This document shows positions 21,560 to 31,036 of a stretch of DNA of 64,000 nt, piece by piece. The translations under genes were made by a program, and so were the position numbers. Numbering within the stretch: position 1 is the first letter of the stretch; every line of letters starts with the position of its first letter. Below the pieces are notes generated by a model. That model had not been told where the DNA came from. It searched no databases and saw only the letters and a list, made by a program, of their open reading frames with translations. The DNA comes from Chrysogorgia sp. JL179-B06 (taxonomy: Eukaryota; Cnidaria; Anthozoa; Scleralcyonacea; Chrysogorgiidae): contig JAYKKM010000312.1 of NCBI GenBank assembly GCA_035772405.1, positions 416,501 through 480,500 on the forward strand, written 5' to 3'.

Positions 21560-23330
21560 AATGAGATTATAAGGTAACGAGAAATAAGCGAACTTCAATA
21601 TGTCGAAAATCACTTAACTGAAGGTTCTTACGTATTTCCTTTGGAACACACTGCTCAAATGACCAATATTATCAACCAAGCTAGGATAAAACAACCTTCT
21701 CGTATCATCACTCTACTTGACCTCAAAAATGCTATTGGTGAAGTCCATCATTACTTAATTCATGCAATCTTTCGATTATCATCACATTCCTAATCACGTT
21801 AGTGATGTTATAAAAAGCTTGTACTCTGGTTTCAATACTGCAATAATAACATTTGAATTCTCAACTCGCTTAATAAATATTGGCCGTGGTGTGCTACAAG
21901 GTGACTGTCTTAGTCCTCTCCTTTTTAATATGTGTTTTAAACACTTTCATCCAACTCATAAAAACTGACAAATATCGTCAGTTTCGTTTCCGCACAAAAT
22001 TTATTTTCCATTTGGTGCCAATGGTCTGATATGATTATCAGAGTTGATAAATGTAGTACATAATTACTAAATCAATCCAGTATTTACCGAAACTTCTAAT
22101 TGATAATGAATTAATGCCTACTACCAAATTTGGAGACTCTTTTCGATACTTAGGAAAATATTTTGACTTTAACATGTCTAACCAACAACACAAATCTGAG
22201 CTGATCTCCCTCACTGAAGACTGATGTTTGACATTGATCTTAAACCTCTACATCCTAAAAAAAACCTTCTACTTTGCAGTCGCTACATGTTATCCAAATT
22301 ATCCTGACATTGTACCGTTGCTTCCTTGTCTAAAACTTGGGTCACTGAAAACATGGACTCAATAGTAAACAAATACATCCGTAAATGGTTTGAAATACCT
22401 GTATCAGGAACATTAAGTACTGTCTACCTTAACCAAAGCAAATTTGGTTAAAAGCTTTAAAAACATCTCCTATAATGATTCAATAAAAGATCTATGGAAG
22501 ATTTCAACTCTGGACAAGAAAATAAACTGCAAAACCACGTGGTTATATCCAAGGCTCCTTTTTCTCTAATGTAATAAAATACTCATTGTAACAACTTAAT
22601 AGCATCTGGTCCAAATCTCATTCTAACTTACCAAAAAACATTTATAACTTTACCATTCGTTACATTAATAACTCTCTCCCTATACCAAAGAACCTTACAA
22701 GATGGGGTATATCATCAACCTCGAATTGGTCCTTTTGTTTAAACCCTGAAACGCTCTTACATTGGTTGCAGGATGTTAATCGTACCTTCCACGGTTTACA
22801 TGGAGACACGACTCTGTCCTCAACTTTCTCGCAAAAACACTATACATTGTCAACAACTCTATAATCTCTTCGTTGATATTCCCGGATACAAAAATCCATC
22901 AATAATAACTGGTGAGACGTCCAGATTTGGTTTTATCTATTTCTAATGAGTACCTCTATATCTTTGAACTTATACTGTCGGATTTGAATCAAACCTCGAA
23001 AACAACGTTGAATGCAAAAAACCTAAATACACTGACGTTATTAGACAACAAAAAGAACAATATAAAAATGTAAAATTTGTAATTAAATCTCTCGATTAGT
23101 TCTCTCGGTATTTTTCAAAAGAATGCTCTACTTTTCTAGAGATATTAAGTGATGTAGGTCTTGATAAAGAAAACACCAAAACTACTGCATTAAAATAATA
23201 ATATATATCGCCATTAGAACAACATACTATATTTTCTGCCGTAGAAACAAAGAATGGACAAATCCTGAATTAATGAACTTTTGAAATAGACGTATATATT
23301 CATATTTTCATTTGTATAATCTTTAATTGA
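21560..23330 (+). mobile_element. decayed LINE with restriction-like endonuclease (R2/NeSL-type)
   Basis: In order: RT motif A (TLLDLKNAIGEVHH, ~21715), RT motif B region (GVLQGDCLSPLLFNMCF, ~21893), a deletion where the FADD box should be, MIIRVDKC and PKLLIDNELMPTTKFGDSF (~22030-22150), thumb-like pieces, and a C-terminal part with TLLHWLQDV near the zinc motif and TYYIFCRRNKEWTNPEL at the end, all in shifting frames. The same C-terminal architecture is better preserved at 54850-55939. It is inserted in an intron of the host gene. Confidence 0.8.
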
Positions 23331-23694
23331 TAGTTTATGGTGGTTAAGTAGTCAATTGTAAATTACCTCATTGAGCGAGATTTATAATAATTGTACATAT
23401 ATAACAGAAGATTTTAATAAAGTTCCCATTATTATAACTAATAAAAGATAGATCGTAATGATAACACCAATGCTTGACATGTAAATGTGTTTCCAAATGA
23501 CCAATGAAAAAAGGATGTATGAACAGCAATATGCAGAAAAATGGTTGTGTTGCTGTTTTATTTGGCAACCCTCGACACTTTGACACGAGAGGGGGGAGGC
23601 TATTGTTAGCTGATGTGAAATATACAGTAGAATGATAAAACATTTTAGAGAATTGTACTAAATTATGTATGTTTTCGTTTTATTCCTGATGTAG

Positions 23695-23825
23695 GTTTGA
23701 CGCCTTGGTTATCGGCAATCTCTAGAAAGGCAAAGATAATATTCGGCGACAACCATCCTGAAAATACTTCTTGTGCAATGAATGTAGACTTAGAATCTCT
23801 AAATGTGAATGATGATCATATTCAG
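23695..23825 (+). CDS. host gene, internal exon (43 codons)
   Basis: Acceptor CCTGATGTAG, donor TTCAG|GTACGC. Phase 1 in (matching the exon ending at 21396; a Ser codon is split), phase 0 out. Reads LTPWLSAISRKAKIIFGDN onward without stops. Product unknown. Confidence 0.6.
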
Positions 23826-24357
23826 GTACGCGTATCTTATGGGGAAACTATTTAGGTACAGTAGATGGTGGGGTTGCTCAGATTCATATGGACTTTTACT
23901 ACGTACATGTATTCCATATAAGTAAACGCAAACACATTGGATGACGAGAAAATACATTAGACTGATGAGCAAACAAGATGATGGCCAATTTTTAGGCCGT
24001 TAGTATTAGGGTTAGATAATAGCGTTATTTTAGGAAGAATTCGTTGTCGGCGGCCATATTGGAACCTATCGCTCGTCCCTCGTAAACTGCCGAGCAAATA
24101 TATAGTATAGACCATGCAATAATAATGGCAAACGTAAATTTGTTCTTGAAAAAATAAATTGTAGTAATATATCTTAAGATAACGATCATTATTCTCTGCC
24201 ATTAGAAATAACTTGCCCATATTTTTGGCTGTAACTCATTGCAATTTACGATTGAGACACTTTGTTTGCTGGTACATTCTCCATATTGAAATCGGCGTTT
24301 TACGATTCAGCACCATGCACTCTACCGTGACATTTTGTTTTTTCCCTGCATTTTTAG

Positions 24358-24443
24358 GCTTCGTATGCAATCATCAATGTGTTCTGCCGAACGTGTGCCG
24401 CTGTCCAGAACGCTAGGGCGTCAGAATCTGCTGCATCAGAAAG
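24358..24443 (+). CDS. host gene, internal exon (28 codons)
   Basis: Strong acceptor TTTTTTCCCTGCATTTTTAG, donor AAAG|GTATAA. Phase 0 in (matching the donor at 23825), phase 2 out. Reads ASYAIINVFCRTCAAVQNAR onward. The next exon, with phase 2 entry, was not found and probably lies among the transposons to the right. Confidence 0.6.
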
Positions 24444-24489
24444 GTATAAATCTCATATTATGGATGAAACATAAGATGAACAAAACCTT

Positions 24490-24605
24490 CGAAAAATAAT
24501 AGCTCCATAAAAGTGGCGGTCTCAATAAAAATACTAACTTTTCGGAGAGAAGCCCTTCGTCATCTTTCACCCTGTGACGAAGCGATTGCGCTCGGAAGTT
24601 AGCAT
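24490..24605 (-). mobile_element. Penelope-like terminal fragment with degenerate hammerhead-like core
   Basis: On the minus strand: GATGACGAAGGG...TCTCCGAAAAGTTAG followed by TATTTTTATTGAGACCGCC. Penelope-like elements often carry 'CTGANGA-stem-GAAA' hammerhead cores in this setting. Here the first core base is changed and helix II pairs poorly, so activity is unlikely. Confidence 0.35.
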
Positions 24606-24629
24606 TTATTCTGTAATGTCTTTATAAAC

Positions 24630-24862
24630 CACGCAGCAAATTATGATTTTCTTATTTTAAGAAAAAAACAACTAATTTTAATTTTTTCTTAAAATAAATT
24701 AAATTTTCTTGGGAGAATAACAAGACATTTTTTTCTTAACAAAATTTTTCTAAAGAAAACCTTAAGAAATTATTATATGGATAATTTTACTTGTTTAAGC
24801 AATTTTTTGCTGAAAACAAGTAATTTTTTCTGAAAATAAGAATCACGAATTTGCTTTGTATA
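24630..24862. mobile_element. MITE (~230 bp)
   Basis: Imperfect terminal inverted repeats: GCAAATTATGATTTTCTTATTTT on the left and the complement of CAAATTCGTGATTCTTATTTT on the right, with an extremely A/T-rich TTAAGAAAA-type interior. No coding content. Confidence 0.55.
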
Positions 24863-24879
24863 ACTGCCAAAATACGGTC

Positions 24880-25072
24880 AAAACAGCCCTTTCAAAAGCT
24901 TCTTAATAACTCTTGAAAGAGAGTCAAAACGACCTTTAAAAGCATAGAAACGACTCTTGAATGAGAGTTAAAATCGTTCATTCAAAGCGTAGAAATAACT
25001 CTTCAAAGATTTAAAACGACCTTTTATAAGCGTAGCTAGAAACGACTCTTCCAAGAAAGTCAAAATAATTAT
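24880..25072. repeat. irregular tandem repeat of GAAACGACTCTT-type units
   Basis: Units alternating GTCAAAACGACCTTT and GCATAGAAACGACTCTTGAA recur about every 60-65 bp, abutting the TTAA element. Confidence 0.6.
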
Positions 25073-25076
25073 TTAA

Positions 25077-25731
25077 AGGATGCGTGTCCAGCTAATGCTT
25101 TGCGCGCTTGTGTTATTGTTTTGATTTGGGAAACTGGCTTCAAACTACCTCGGTTTACTACGTTTTCTTGTTGTTTTGTTATCTTCTTACGATATAATAA
25201 GCTTTTAAAAGTCGTTTAAATCAGTTTGTAGTGATGTCTGACTCAGAGTTTGTCGAATATTGTGCCGTCGTCTCTTTGTGCCGTCGTCTGTCAGCGGGTT
25301 CTATTCTCAACGGCTTCGATTACAACGGCCTTGTCCAATACAACGATTTACAGCAGAGAGCGTTCGTTTCTAGCGTAATATCTGTTCCTGTACTCATAGA
25401 ATATGTGGAATATAAGGATCTTATACTAATGACTTTGCCAGAAAACTGCGGTCTTGAAGGAAACTTTGAAATTCACGTATCAAACGGCAAACAACGAGCG
25501 ACTCCAAAACACAACTCCACGTCGCACCAAGTGTAATCAAATACTATAAAAAATATGGCAATAATAACTTACTACATTATCTCTGCTCTTACGAAAAACA
25601 CAATTTGAGTAATTTACTGCACGGATTGCTCAGATATCGAAGGATTAGTTTCAGTTGTTCAATTTCGTGACCCAAAAAATGGCCGCGAGCAAGCTTGTGA
25701 GCGCGCAAAGCATTAGCTGGACACTCATCCT
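25077..25731 (+). mobile_element. 655-bp DNA element with TTAA target duplication
   Basis: Ends AGGATGCGTGTCCAGCTAAT and, inverted, AGGATGAGTGTCCAGCTAAT (about 31-bp inverted repeats with one mismatch), flanked by TTAA (25073-25076 and 25732-25735). TTAA duplications are typical of piggyBac and Kolobok. It holds one 101-codon frame and no transposase. Confidence 0.8.
25231..25536 (+). CDS. hypothetical 101-aa protein inside the TTAA element
   Basis: An ORF of 101 aa (a second ATG at 25234 starts MSDSEFVEY) with ordinary composition (VLIEYVEYKDLILMTLPENC). It occupies nearly half of the element, between its inverted repeats. No domain recognised. It could be a captured host exon or a remnant of an element gene. 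Confidence 0.3.
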   Translation: MMSDSEFVEYCAVVSLCRRLSAGSILNGFDYNGLVQYNDLQQRAFVSSVISVPVLIEYVEYKDLILMTLPENCGLEGNFEIHVSNGKQRATPKHNSTSHQV

Positions 25732-25897
25732 TTAAGCTTCTTAGTTGGCGGTTTGCACTTTGCAAGACTTCAAAACATGCAGCTTGCGAACTATTTTCCC
25801 GATGTCCAAATACCTTTGAATACTTTCTACTTCTTAGGATATTTGGGATGAGTTCGATTTGTGAACAGATAATTGCTTAAATACGCGAAAACTCGGC

Positions 25898-25903
25898 TTC
25901 GCC
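25898..25903 (+). repeat. left target-site duplication TTCGCC
   Basis: TTCGCC directly abuts the element's AGTAGTAG end, and the identical hexamer follows the other end at 37779-37784. Six-base duplications are characteristic of Polinton integration. Confidence 0.9.
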
Positions 25904-28900
25904 AGTAGTAGTAATATGCGGGTTTCAGCCCAAAATCTCGTAAAAATCTCGTTTTCAATCCAAAAATCTCGTTTTCGGCCCAAATCTCACTTTTTGATTT
26001 ATTCATAAAACCACGTTCCATTCTAGGGCGTGGCACGTTTCAAATGGGTCCCGAACTTATGCTAATTAGCCGTGACGTCATCATTACGCCCCGCCCACCT
26101 GTCAATCAAAACTTGTCTCACATTTCACTATGCTAATTAGCAATGGCGCCCCACCCTCAATCAAAACTTTGGTCGGCGGTCACTCGTCCTCGAATATCAC
26201 CTCCGTCATAATCTTGCAGTGACCTAGTGCCAGCGTGTTCACCCCATCTGGTAGAACGTGTCTCTTGTCGTCGTTGCTACTCAACGCGGTCTTGTTCACA
26301 GCCTCTGTGTAGATCTCGTGTTTCCTTGACCTAAATGTGTTCATTGATCTCGTCTGACTCACTCCAGAGAGCAAACAAGTCTTGTAGTCCTCAAACACGA
26401 TCGAGGATTTGACGACGTTCTTCTTCACCCCCTTACACTTTTTCGTGTCGCCGCGTAGTGTTTTGAGAGCGTATAACTTGGAGCGGAGTCCAACGAACTC
26501 GAGGACTTGCTCTCCGCTCTGTTCGTCCTTCATCATTCCAATCACCTTCTTGTTTCTCCCTATTGGAATACAGCTCGGGTGGTTCTTCGTGAAACCGGAC
26601 GTGTCGAACATCTTCTCGACGTCTCCACTGATGTCTTTGTAAAAGTCGTCTGTGAAGATCTCGTACATGAGAGAGTCGGTGTCTGTGAAAAGTAGCGTCG
26701 CCTTGTCCCCGTACTTTGGCTTGATATAGCCGTAGTGGAAGTCGTACATTATCGTCTTACTAAGGTCCAAGATGCTCATGCCCAGGTACACCGGCTTGTT
26801 GAACTTCACCTTGGTCCTCTTCATTTGGACGGCGATCAGGTTCTCGTCGAAAATCGTCCTATGGTGAAAGTTCGGCTTTGCGACTAGCGTTCTCATTCTC
26901 TTTTCCGAAGTGACTAGCCGGATATCGACCCTGTTTCGAATGTTCTCCATCGTTTTACCAAAGACGCTGTTGTTCATCAGCTTAAAAAACTCGCTCTCGA
27001 AGTTGTTCCTTGCCTGTGTCCTTAGGCTCGTGTTGAGGTCGATATACGGCTTCATCCACGCGCTCTCCTTGAAGGTGATCCCCCGATGGATCTTGGTTAG
27101 TTTCAAACCAAATCGCGTGTACATCTCGAGATTCTTCTTGTGAAGCACGTACTTGGTCTTGTCGAAGAGGTTTGGGATAAGCTTCTCCACCTTGTTCACG
27201 ACGGCTCTCTCTGGAGCCAACGGATAGTCGTTGTGAAGGTCGTGAAGCTCCTCAGGGTACTCCAGATCCACTTCCAAGATACAAGGTACGTTTCTCCAGT
27301 TCTCGAGCTGACCCTCTGTCATCCACCTAAAACCGTGTGTGGGTAATGGTTCACACATTGCGCCACCATAGAGATTGTTCTTGTCCAAGTACGGTAAAAA
27401 GACGCTTGGTTTTGTAGGGTCGTACAGCGAGTCACCAGTACGCTCTATCGTCTCGTTGCCGTTGATGTGGTCCATAAACTCGTTGTTTGCCTCAGCGTGT
27501 CTCTTTGTGATGGTCGAGACTCCACCGCGAATTCCAGCCTCGACCATTAACAACATGTCGATGTCGGTCAGTAGCTCCAACTCCACTTTCGTGATCTTTA
27601 GCAATGCGTCCCAAGCTAACCCGGGCGAGGTGTAGTAGAACGCTGGGTCCAACCCGTAGTGGGTTCTACACACTTTCCTAAAATTTTGAAAGACGTCCTC
27701 CAACAACATGACGTCGGTTTTCAAATACAAATCGTGGTACTCGCGCATCGTGGTCATACCAAAGTGTTTCCACACGTTCCTTGCGTGACCGTAATCGTCG
27801 TCACTAATGTCGCTGTCTGTGAGTCTCGAGTAAAACTCACCTTTAGGTGGCAACACCGTCTCGTCGAGTGACGCTAGTCCGGTCATGTGTTCGTAGGGGA
27901 ACACGCCTTTTTTAGACACGAGACCGAAATCTTCTCCAAAAACTCTCCTTGTCGACACCAAGTCCTTTTTGTCCAAGTTCGTGACCAAGTTGTTCAAACT
28001 ACTCGACATGAATTTGAGAGAATCGATGAACCTTATCTCCCTCTTGGTTTCGACTGTCACTCCGGCTTTGCTCGTGACTTTGTCCACAACCACCACCTTG
28101 CTGAACGAGATGTACTTTTCCTCGTTGCTCGGGATACAACTTATGGCTCCCTCCGTAACACCCAAGTTTTTGACAAACAAGTGTGCGTCGTAGCCCGACA
28201 AGTTGTGGAACACCACAGGAACGAACTTTGGTAACCTGTATTTCAAATTGCAGGTGTTGTGTGCTGCGCCTCTATATCGTCCAGACAGATGACAGTGGTC
28301 TCTGACGCGTTTTTCGTCTTCGGCGAACTCGTCACCACACAACCAACAAGTCTTGGCGTTATGGAATGCCTTCTTCTCCTTATCCCCAAAGACAATGGGG
28401 ACCGCCACCTTGAACTTGTCGTAAATATTTTGCACAGTCTCCTCCAACTTTTTTACGAAAATCTCACCCATGTTTTCGTCGTCGCTTCTCCTCGTGTAGA
28501 GATACGGTTCTTCCCAGTGTAGGTTGTCGTCGAAGCACTTTAGGTGGAAACAGAATCCAGATGGTGAGTGATGTTGGTACTGAGTCGTCGAGCTTTTCTT
28601 GGGGTTGTTGGTTGGTCCCTCCACTGGTTCGATGAACGACTCAAAGTCCGCGTAGATGACAAAGGGCACATCCTGTGTCTTGTAGAAGTTCTTGAACCCT
28701 ATTGTATCACCCCACTTTGGCATCTGGGTCCTTACACTGTCGACGTTTGAGCAATGCTCCTCGTGTTTGTCTAGGACGTTTTGACTGCCAAAACTGTTGA
28801 GACACCGACAACAGTGAAACGTCCTACCCTTATGTTTGCTCTTTGAGCTAGACAGCAATCTGCTCATGTTTTTGATCCAAACGTAGTGAGAGTTGACTTT

Positions 28901-29711
28901 GTCACCCTCACCCTGCTCCGTGATGTGTAGCATGTTGATGACGTCCTTTGAATTTCCTTGAATGAGAAGTGGGTACACACCCACTCCGTACTCGTATGCG
29001 AACACGTTCACGCTAATTTTGTTGTTCTCGGTGAACTTTCTAATATCACTCAACGGCGTCGGGAACGAGATCCCAGTCCAGTCAAACTTGTTCGAGGACT
29101 CTCTCATGGCCTCGTCGAGTCTCTCTGCGTGTTTTCTCTTAATCATCCTTGACCCGGTCGCAGCCCACTTGAAACACTCGTGATCGTTCTCGTTTTGAAC
29201 GTTGATTATGCCGTTCTTCTTAACCAACGCGTTTGGTGTAGGAATGTATGACGAGCCACTCAATGGTTTGAACGTGTCGATAAACACGTCCAACTTTACA
29301 ACGCGTAGCACTCGCCAAGAACTCCCTCTCTTCAAGTACGTCGCGAGACTTTCTAAAATCTTTCCCACCATAATGTGGTAGATATCGTCCAAGTCGGTTC
29401 CAGGTAGAGCGATAGATATGAGCGAGTGAAAATGTGCAGATACCTCAGAGTCTCCAGCGTCTGTCCTTCTCACCATGACGCACTCTAGGTCGAATTTTGT
29501 CTTTACGCCTCTCCTCTTCTCCACTTCGTGACTCCAAAGACCTTTCGCTAGCACTTTTGTGTTCGCCAAGAATGTCTTTGGGTCTACTTTCGCCGAGGCT
29601 TTTATCGTGTAGGTCTCCGAAAACCCTTTGAGAGATGTCTCCGATCTCTCCATCGCCAAGTCTTTCTCCTTGTACAAGCTAGAGATCTTTTGCTTTAAGA
29701 ATCTGAAAGCC
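25904..29711 (+). repeat. left 3,808-bp terminal inverted repeat
   Basis: Position p pairs with 63682-p in the right arm. Non-coding outer part 25904-26179 contains repeated ATCTCGTTTT blocks, GCTAATTAGC palindromes and AAAACTT(G/T)(T/G) blocks. The rest is the polymerase gene. The inner limit is where GGCTTTCAGAT ends. Confidence 0.95.
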
Positions 29712-29872
29712 ATCAAGGACACGAACGTCAAATTGGATATGGCAGTCACCCCAAACACGTGGTTGATACCGCGGAGCATGGTCTTGCTAAAAACGCCTAT
29801 CCCAGGGTACAACAATTTACTCAGAGAGTCAACAGAGACGAACATGAAATTTGGGTTTAACGACGGGCTCAA
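26180..29872 (-). CDS. polB: protein-primed family-B DNA polymerase, left copy (chimeric N-terminus)
   Basis: 1,230-aa frame; from AFRFLKQKIS onward it matches the right copy with only three amino-acid differences that I can see. Visible motifs: a C2H2-like finger, exonuclease box YADFESF, an endonuclease VII-like Cys/His cluster (CWLCGDEF...HCHLSGRYRG), Exo II FHNLSGYDAHLF, Exo III YLKTDVMLL, motif A DKNNLYGGAM, motif B KLMNNSVFGKT, motif C FTDTDSLMYE. It replicates linear DNA from a protein primer in Polintons and relatives. The first ~53 residues come from the antisense of a truncated central gene, so they are not native. The junction also makes an in-frame ATG (29711-29713) that would give 1,177 aa. 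All catalytic residues are present. Confidence 0.95.
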   Translation of the reverse strand: MSPSLNPNFMFVSVDSLSKLLYPGIGVFSKTMLRGINHVFGVTAISNLTFVSLMAFRFLKQKISSLYKEKDLAMERSETSLKGFSETYTIKASAKVDPKTFLANTKVLAKGLWSHEVEKRRGVKTKFDLECVMVRRTDAGDSEVSAHFHSLISIALPGTDLDDIYHIMVGKILESLATYLKRGSSWRVLRVVKLDVFIDTFKPLSGSSYIPTPNALVKKNGIINVQNENDHECFKWAATGSRMIKRKHAERLDEAMRESSNKFDWTGISFPTPLSDIRKFTENNKISVNVFAYEYGVGVYPLLIQGNSKDVINMLHITEQGEGDKVNSHYVWIKNMSRLLSSSKSKHKGRTFHCCRCLNSFGSQNVLDKHEEHCSNVDSVRTQMPKWGDTIGFKNFYKTQDVPFVIYADFESFIEPVEGPTNNPKKSSTTQYQHHSPSGFCFHLKCFDDNLHWEEPYLYTRRSDDENMGEIFVKKLEETVQNIYDKFKVAVPIVFGDKEKKAFHNAKTCWLCGDEFAEDEKRVRDHCHLSGRYRGAAHNTCNLKYRLPKFVPVVFHNLSGYDAHLFVKNLGVTEGAISCIPSNEEKYISFSKVVVVDKVTSKAGVTVETKREIRFIDSLKFMSSSLNNLVTNLDKKDLVSTRRVFGEDFGLVSKKGVFPYEHMTGLASLDETVLPPKGEFYSRLTDSDISDDDYGHARNVWKHFGMTTMREYHDLYLKTDVMLLEDVFQNFRKVCRTHYGLDPAFYYTSPGLAWDALLKITKVELELLTDIDMLLMVEAGIRGGVSTITKRHAEANNEFMDHINGNETIERTGDSLYDPTKPSVFLPYLDKNNLYGGAMCEPLPTHGFRWMTEGQLENWRNVPCILEVDLEYPEELHDLHNDYPLAPERAVVNKVEKLIPNLFDKTKYVLHKKNLEMYTRFGLKLTKIHRGITFKESAWMKPYIDLNTSLRTQARNNFESEFFKLMNNSVFGKTMENIRNRVDIRLVTSEKRMRTLVAKPNFHHRTIFDENLIAVQMKRTKVKFNKPVYLGMSILDLSKTIMYDFHYGYIKPKYGDKATLLFTDTDSLMYEIFTDDFYKDISGDVEKMFDTSGFTKNHPSCIPIGRNKKVIGMMKDEQSGEQVLEFVGLRSKLYALKTLRGDTKKCKGVKKNVVKSSIVFEDYKTCLLSGVSQTRSMNTFRSRKHEIYTEAVNKTALSSNDDKRHVLPDGVNTLALGHCKIMTEVIFEDE
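27752..27914 (-). other. patch of clustered substitutions between the two polymerase copies
   Basis: Fourteen base differences from the paired interval 35768-35930 lie within 163 bp; ten codons differ silently and three change residues (Pro/Ala, Gly/Asp, Asn/Lys). Sampled sequence on either side is identical or nearly so. Confidence 0.85.
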
Positions 29873-30125
29873 CTTCTCAAGTCCAAAGCCTAAGGATGTG
29901 GTGAAAACTCACTCTAGTGGAGGAGAACACCTTGAGGTATTACCTGACGTGAAGGTCAAAGCAAAGGGCACGACGACTCCCTCAACTCCTCCGAACACAC
30001 CAACGACTTCGTCTCCTCCGAACACACCCACGTCGTCTTCGACTCCTTCGTCTCCTCCGACTTCGTTGCTCCCCGTTTCGTTGGAGGTGTTGGTAGGAGT
30101 GATAGTGAGCAAATTTCTCCTTTAG
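29712..30125 (+). pseudogene. 5'-truncated central gene with Pro/Thr/Ser linker and hydrophobic C-terminus
   Basis: The plus-strand frame is open across the repeat junction to a stop at 30123-30125, but everything before 29712 is antisense polymerase, so the real 5' part is lost. What remains is about 137 codons: a region with IPRSMVLLKTPIPGYNN, then a linker of TPPNTPT/SSPP repeats, ending in a short hydrophobic segment (VSLEVLVGVIVSKFLL) like a tail anchor. Family unknown; a structural or membrane protein of the parent element is possible. It marks the breakpoint of the rearrangement. Confidence 0.6.
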
Positions 30126-30132
30126 AGAAAAG

Positions 30133-30261
30133 ATGATGATGACGATAGTTTTTGTGAACGAGCTCGTGAACTACTACTTCCCAGTCGAAAAACCAACTCT
30201 GGAGGAGGAGTGGGAGAGGGTCCTCAATCAGATCGACTCCATGTATAAAAAATGGCGGTAG
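30133..30261 (+). CDS. 42-aa mini-ORF
   Basis: Starts with three consecutive ATG codons 7 bp after the preceding stop and ends 6 bp before the next start, so it is packed like the other element genes. The product has a hydrophobic/aromatic start (IVFVNELVNYYF) and an amphipathic helix-like end (LEEEWERVLNQIDSMYKKW). Function unknown. Tight spacing is the main support. Confidence 0.5.
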   Translation: MMMTIVFVNELVNYYFPVEKPTLEEEWERVLNQIDSMYKKWR

Positions 30262-30267
30262 TAATAA

Positions 30268-31011
30268 ATGAGCTTGTACCTTGGACACGACGAACCAAAG
30301 AGAGAGAAAGACGAACGACCACCTTATGAGACCGTTTTTAATGTGAACGTTAAAAACGCAAAGGTCACCTATCATAACACCGCTGGAGGAAGCAACAAAG
30401 TGGAGCAAATAGAAGACGGGACATCTCGTCTTCATCAGAACACGTTCCTCAAGAGTCCCACTGTTGATGTCGACGCCGACTCTGTGAAGAATTTGGGGGA
30501 TAACAGAATGGTCTTCGACTGTCCAGCGCTTATGAACACCAATGTCTCTATATTTATGGTTTTCAAGTTGTTGGCTAGACCGTCGTCCGGTGGTTACGGG
30601 TACGTCGTTGGTAACGACAATGGGAGTCACGACAAATTTATAGGTTACAAAATAGGGTTTACTAATCGACTATCGTACGGTGGGGGGTGGCCTGTAAAGG
30701 AGTATAATTGTACACTACCCCCTGGTCTTGTAGGGACTGACAAACATCTCGTGTCTTGCCATTGGTTGATGAAAGGTAGTCACCTACGCGTGAACGACAC
30801 GGTGTTGTTTCGCTCAGCCTTTAACGCGAACACTAAGAGCACCGGTGCTCCGTTCGGGTCTATATTCTTCAACGAACGTTTCAATAGCGTGGAAAGAACG
30901 AAAGGCACGTCAGGCGAGATCTACGGTCTGAGAGTCGTGAAAGGTTTCTTGGAGGCGGACGACATCTCAAGGATCAACAAGAGCATGATGCTGGAGTACG
31001 ACATTTCTTAG
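30268..31011 (+). CDS. LamG/concanavalin A-like jelly-roll protein (247 aa)
   Basis: An intact frame whose middle and end read as a LamG-type beta sandwich: alternating hydrophobic strands (VSIFMVFKLL, HDKFIGYKIG, LVSCHWLMKG...LRVNDTVLF) and the closing segment EIYGLRVVKGFLEADDISRI, typical of the last strand and short helix of such domains ('aElliydraLsdeei...'). No signal peptide. In viruses and Polinton relatives such folds serve as fibre or surface-binding parts, which would fit a virion attachment role, but no capsid gene is present here. The N-terminal ~60 residues are charged and unassigned. Family call by fold-style reading. Confidence 0.6.
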   Translation: MSLYLGHDEPKREKDERPPYETVFNVNVKNAKVTYHNTAGGSNKVEQIEDGTSRLHQNTFLKSPTVDVDADSVKNLGDNRMVFDCPALMNTNVSIFMVFKLLARPSSGGYGYVVGNDNGSHDKFIGYKIGFTNRLSYGGGWPVKEYNCTLPPGLVGTDKHLVSCHWLMKGSHLRVNDTVLFRSAFNANTKSTGAPFGSIFFNERFNSVERTKGTSGEIYGLRVVKGFLEADDISRINKSMMLEYDIS

Positions 31012-31036
31012 AAAAAAGAGCTTAGAAGAAAAGGAG

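Noticed and set aside
21762..21968. Stand-alone host gene with RT-like motif
   Set aside because: Part of the decayed LINE at 21560-23330; motifs upstream and downstream continue in other frames.
26409..29183. Many plus-strand frames of 60-115 aa antisense to the left polymerase (and their mirror set at 34499-37273)
   Set aside because: Shadows of a long conserved gene; composition follows codon complementarity, and none has its own start context.
29956..30630. 224-aa minus-strand frame
   Set aside because: Antisense to the truncated PTS-rich gene and the LamG-like gene, with low-complexity composition and no motif.
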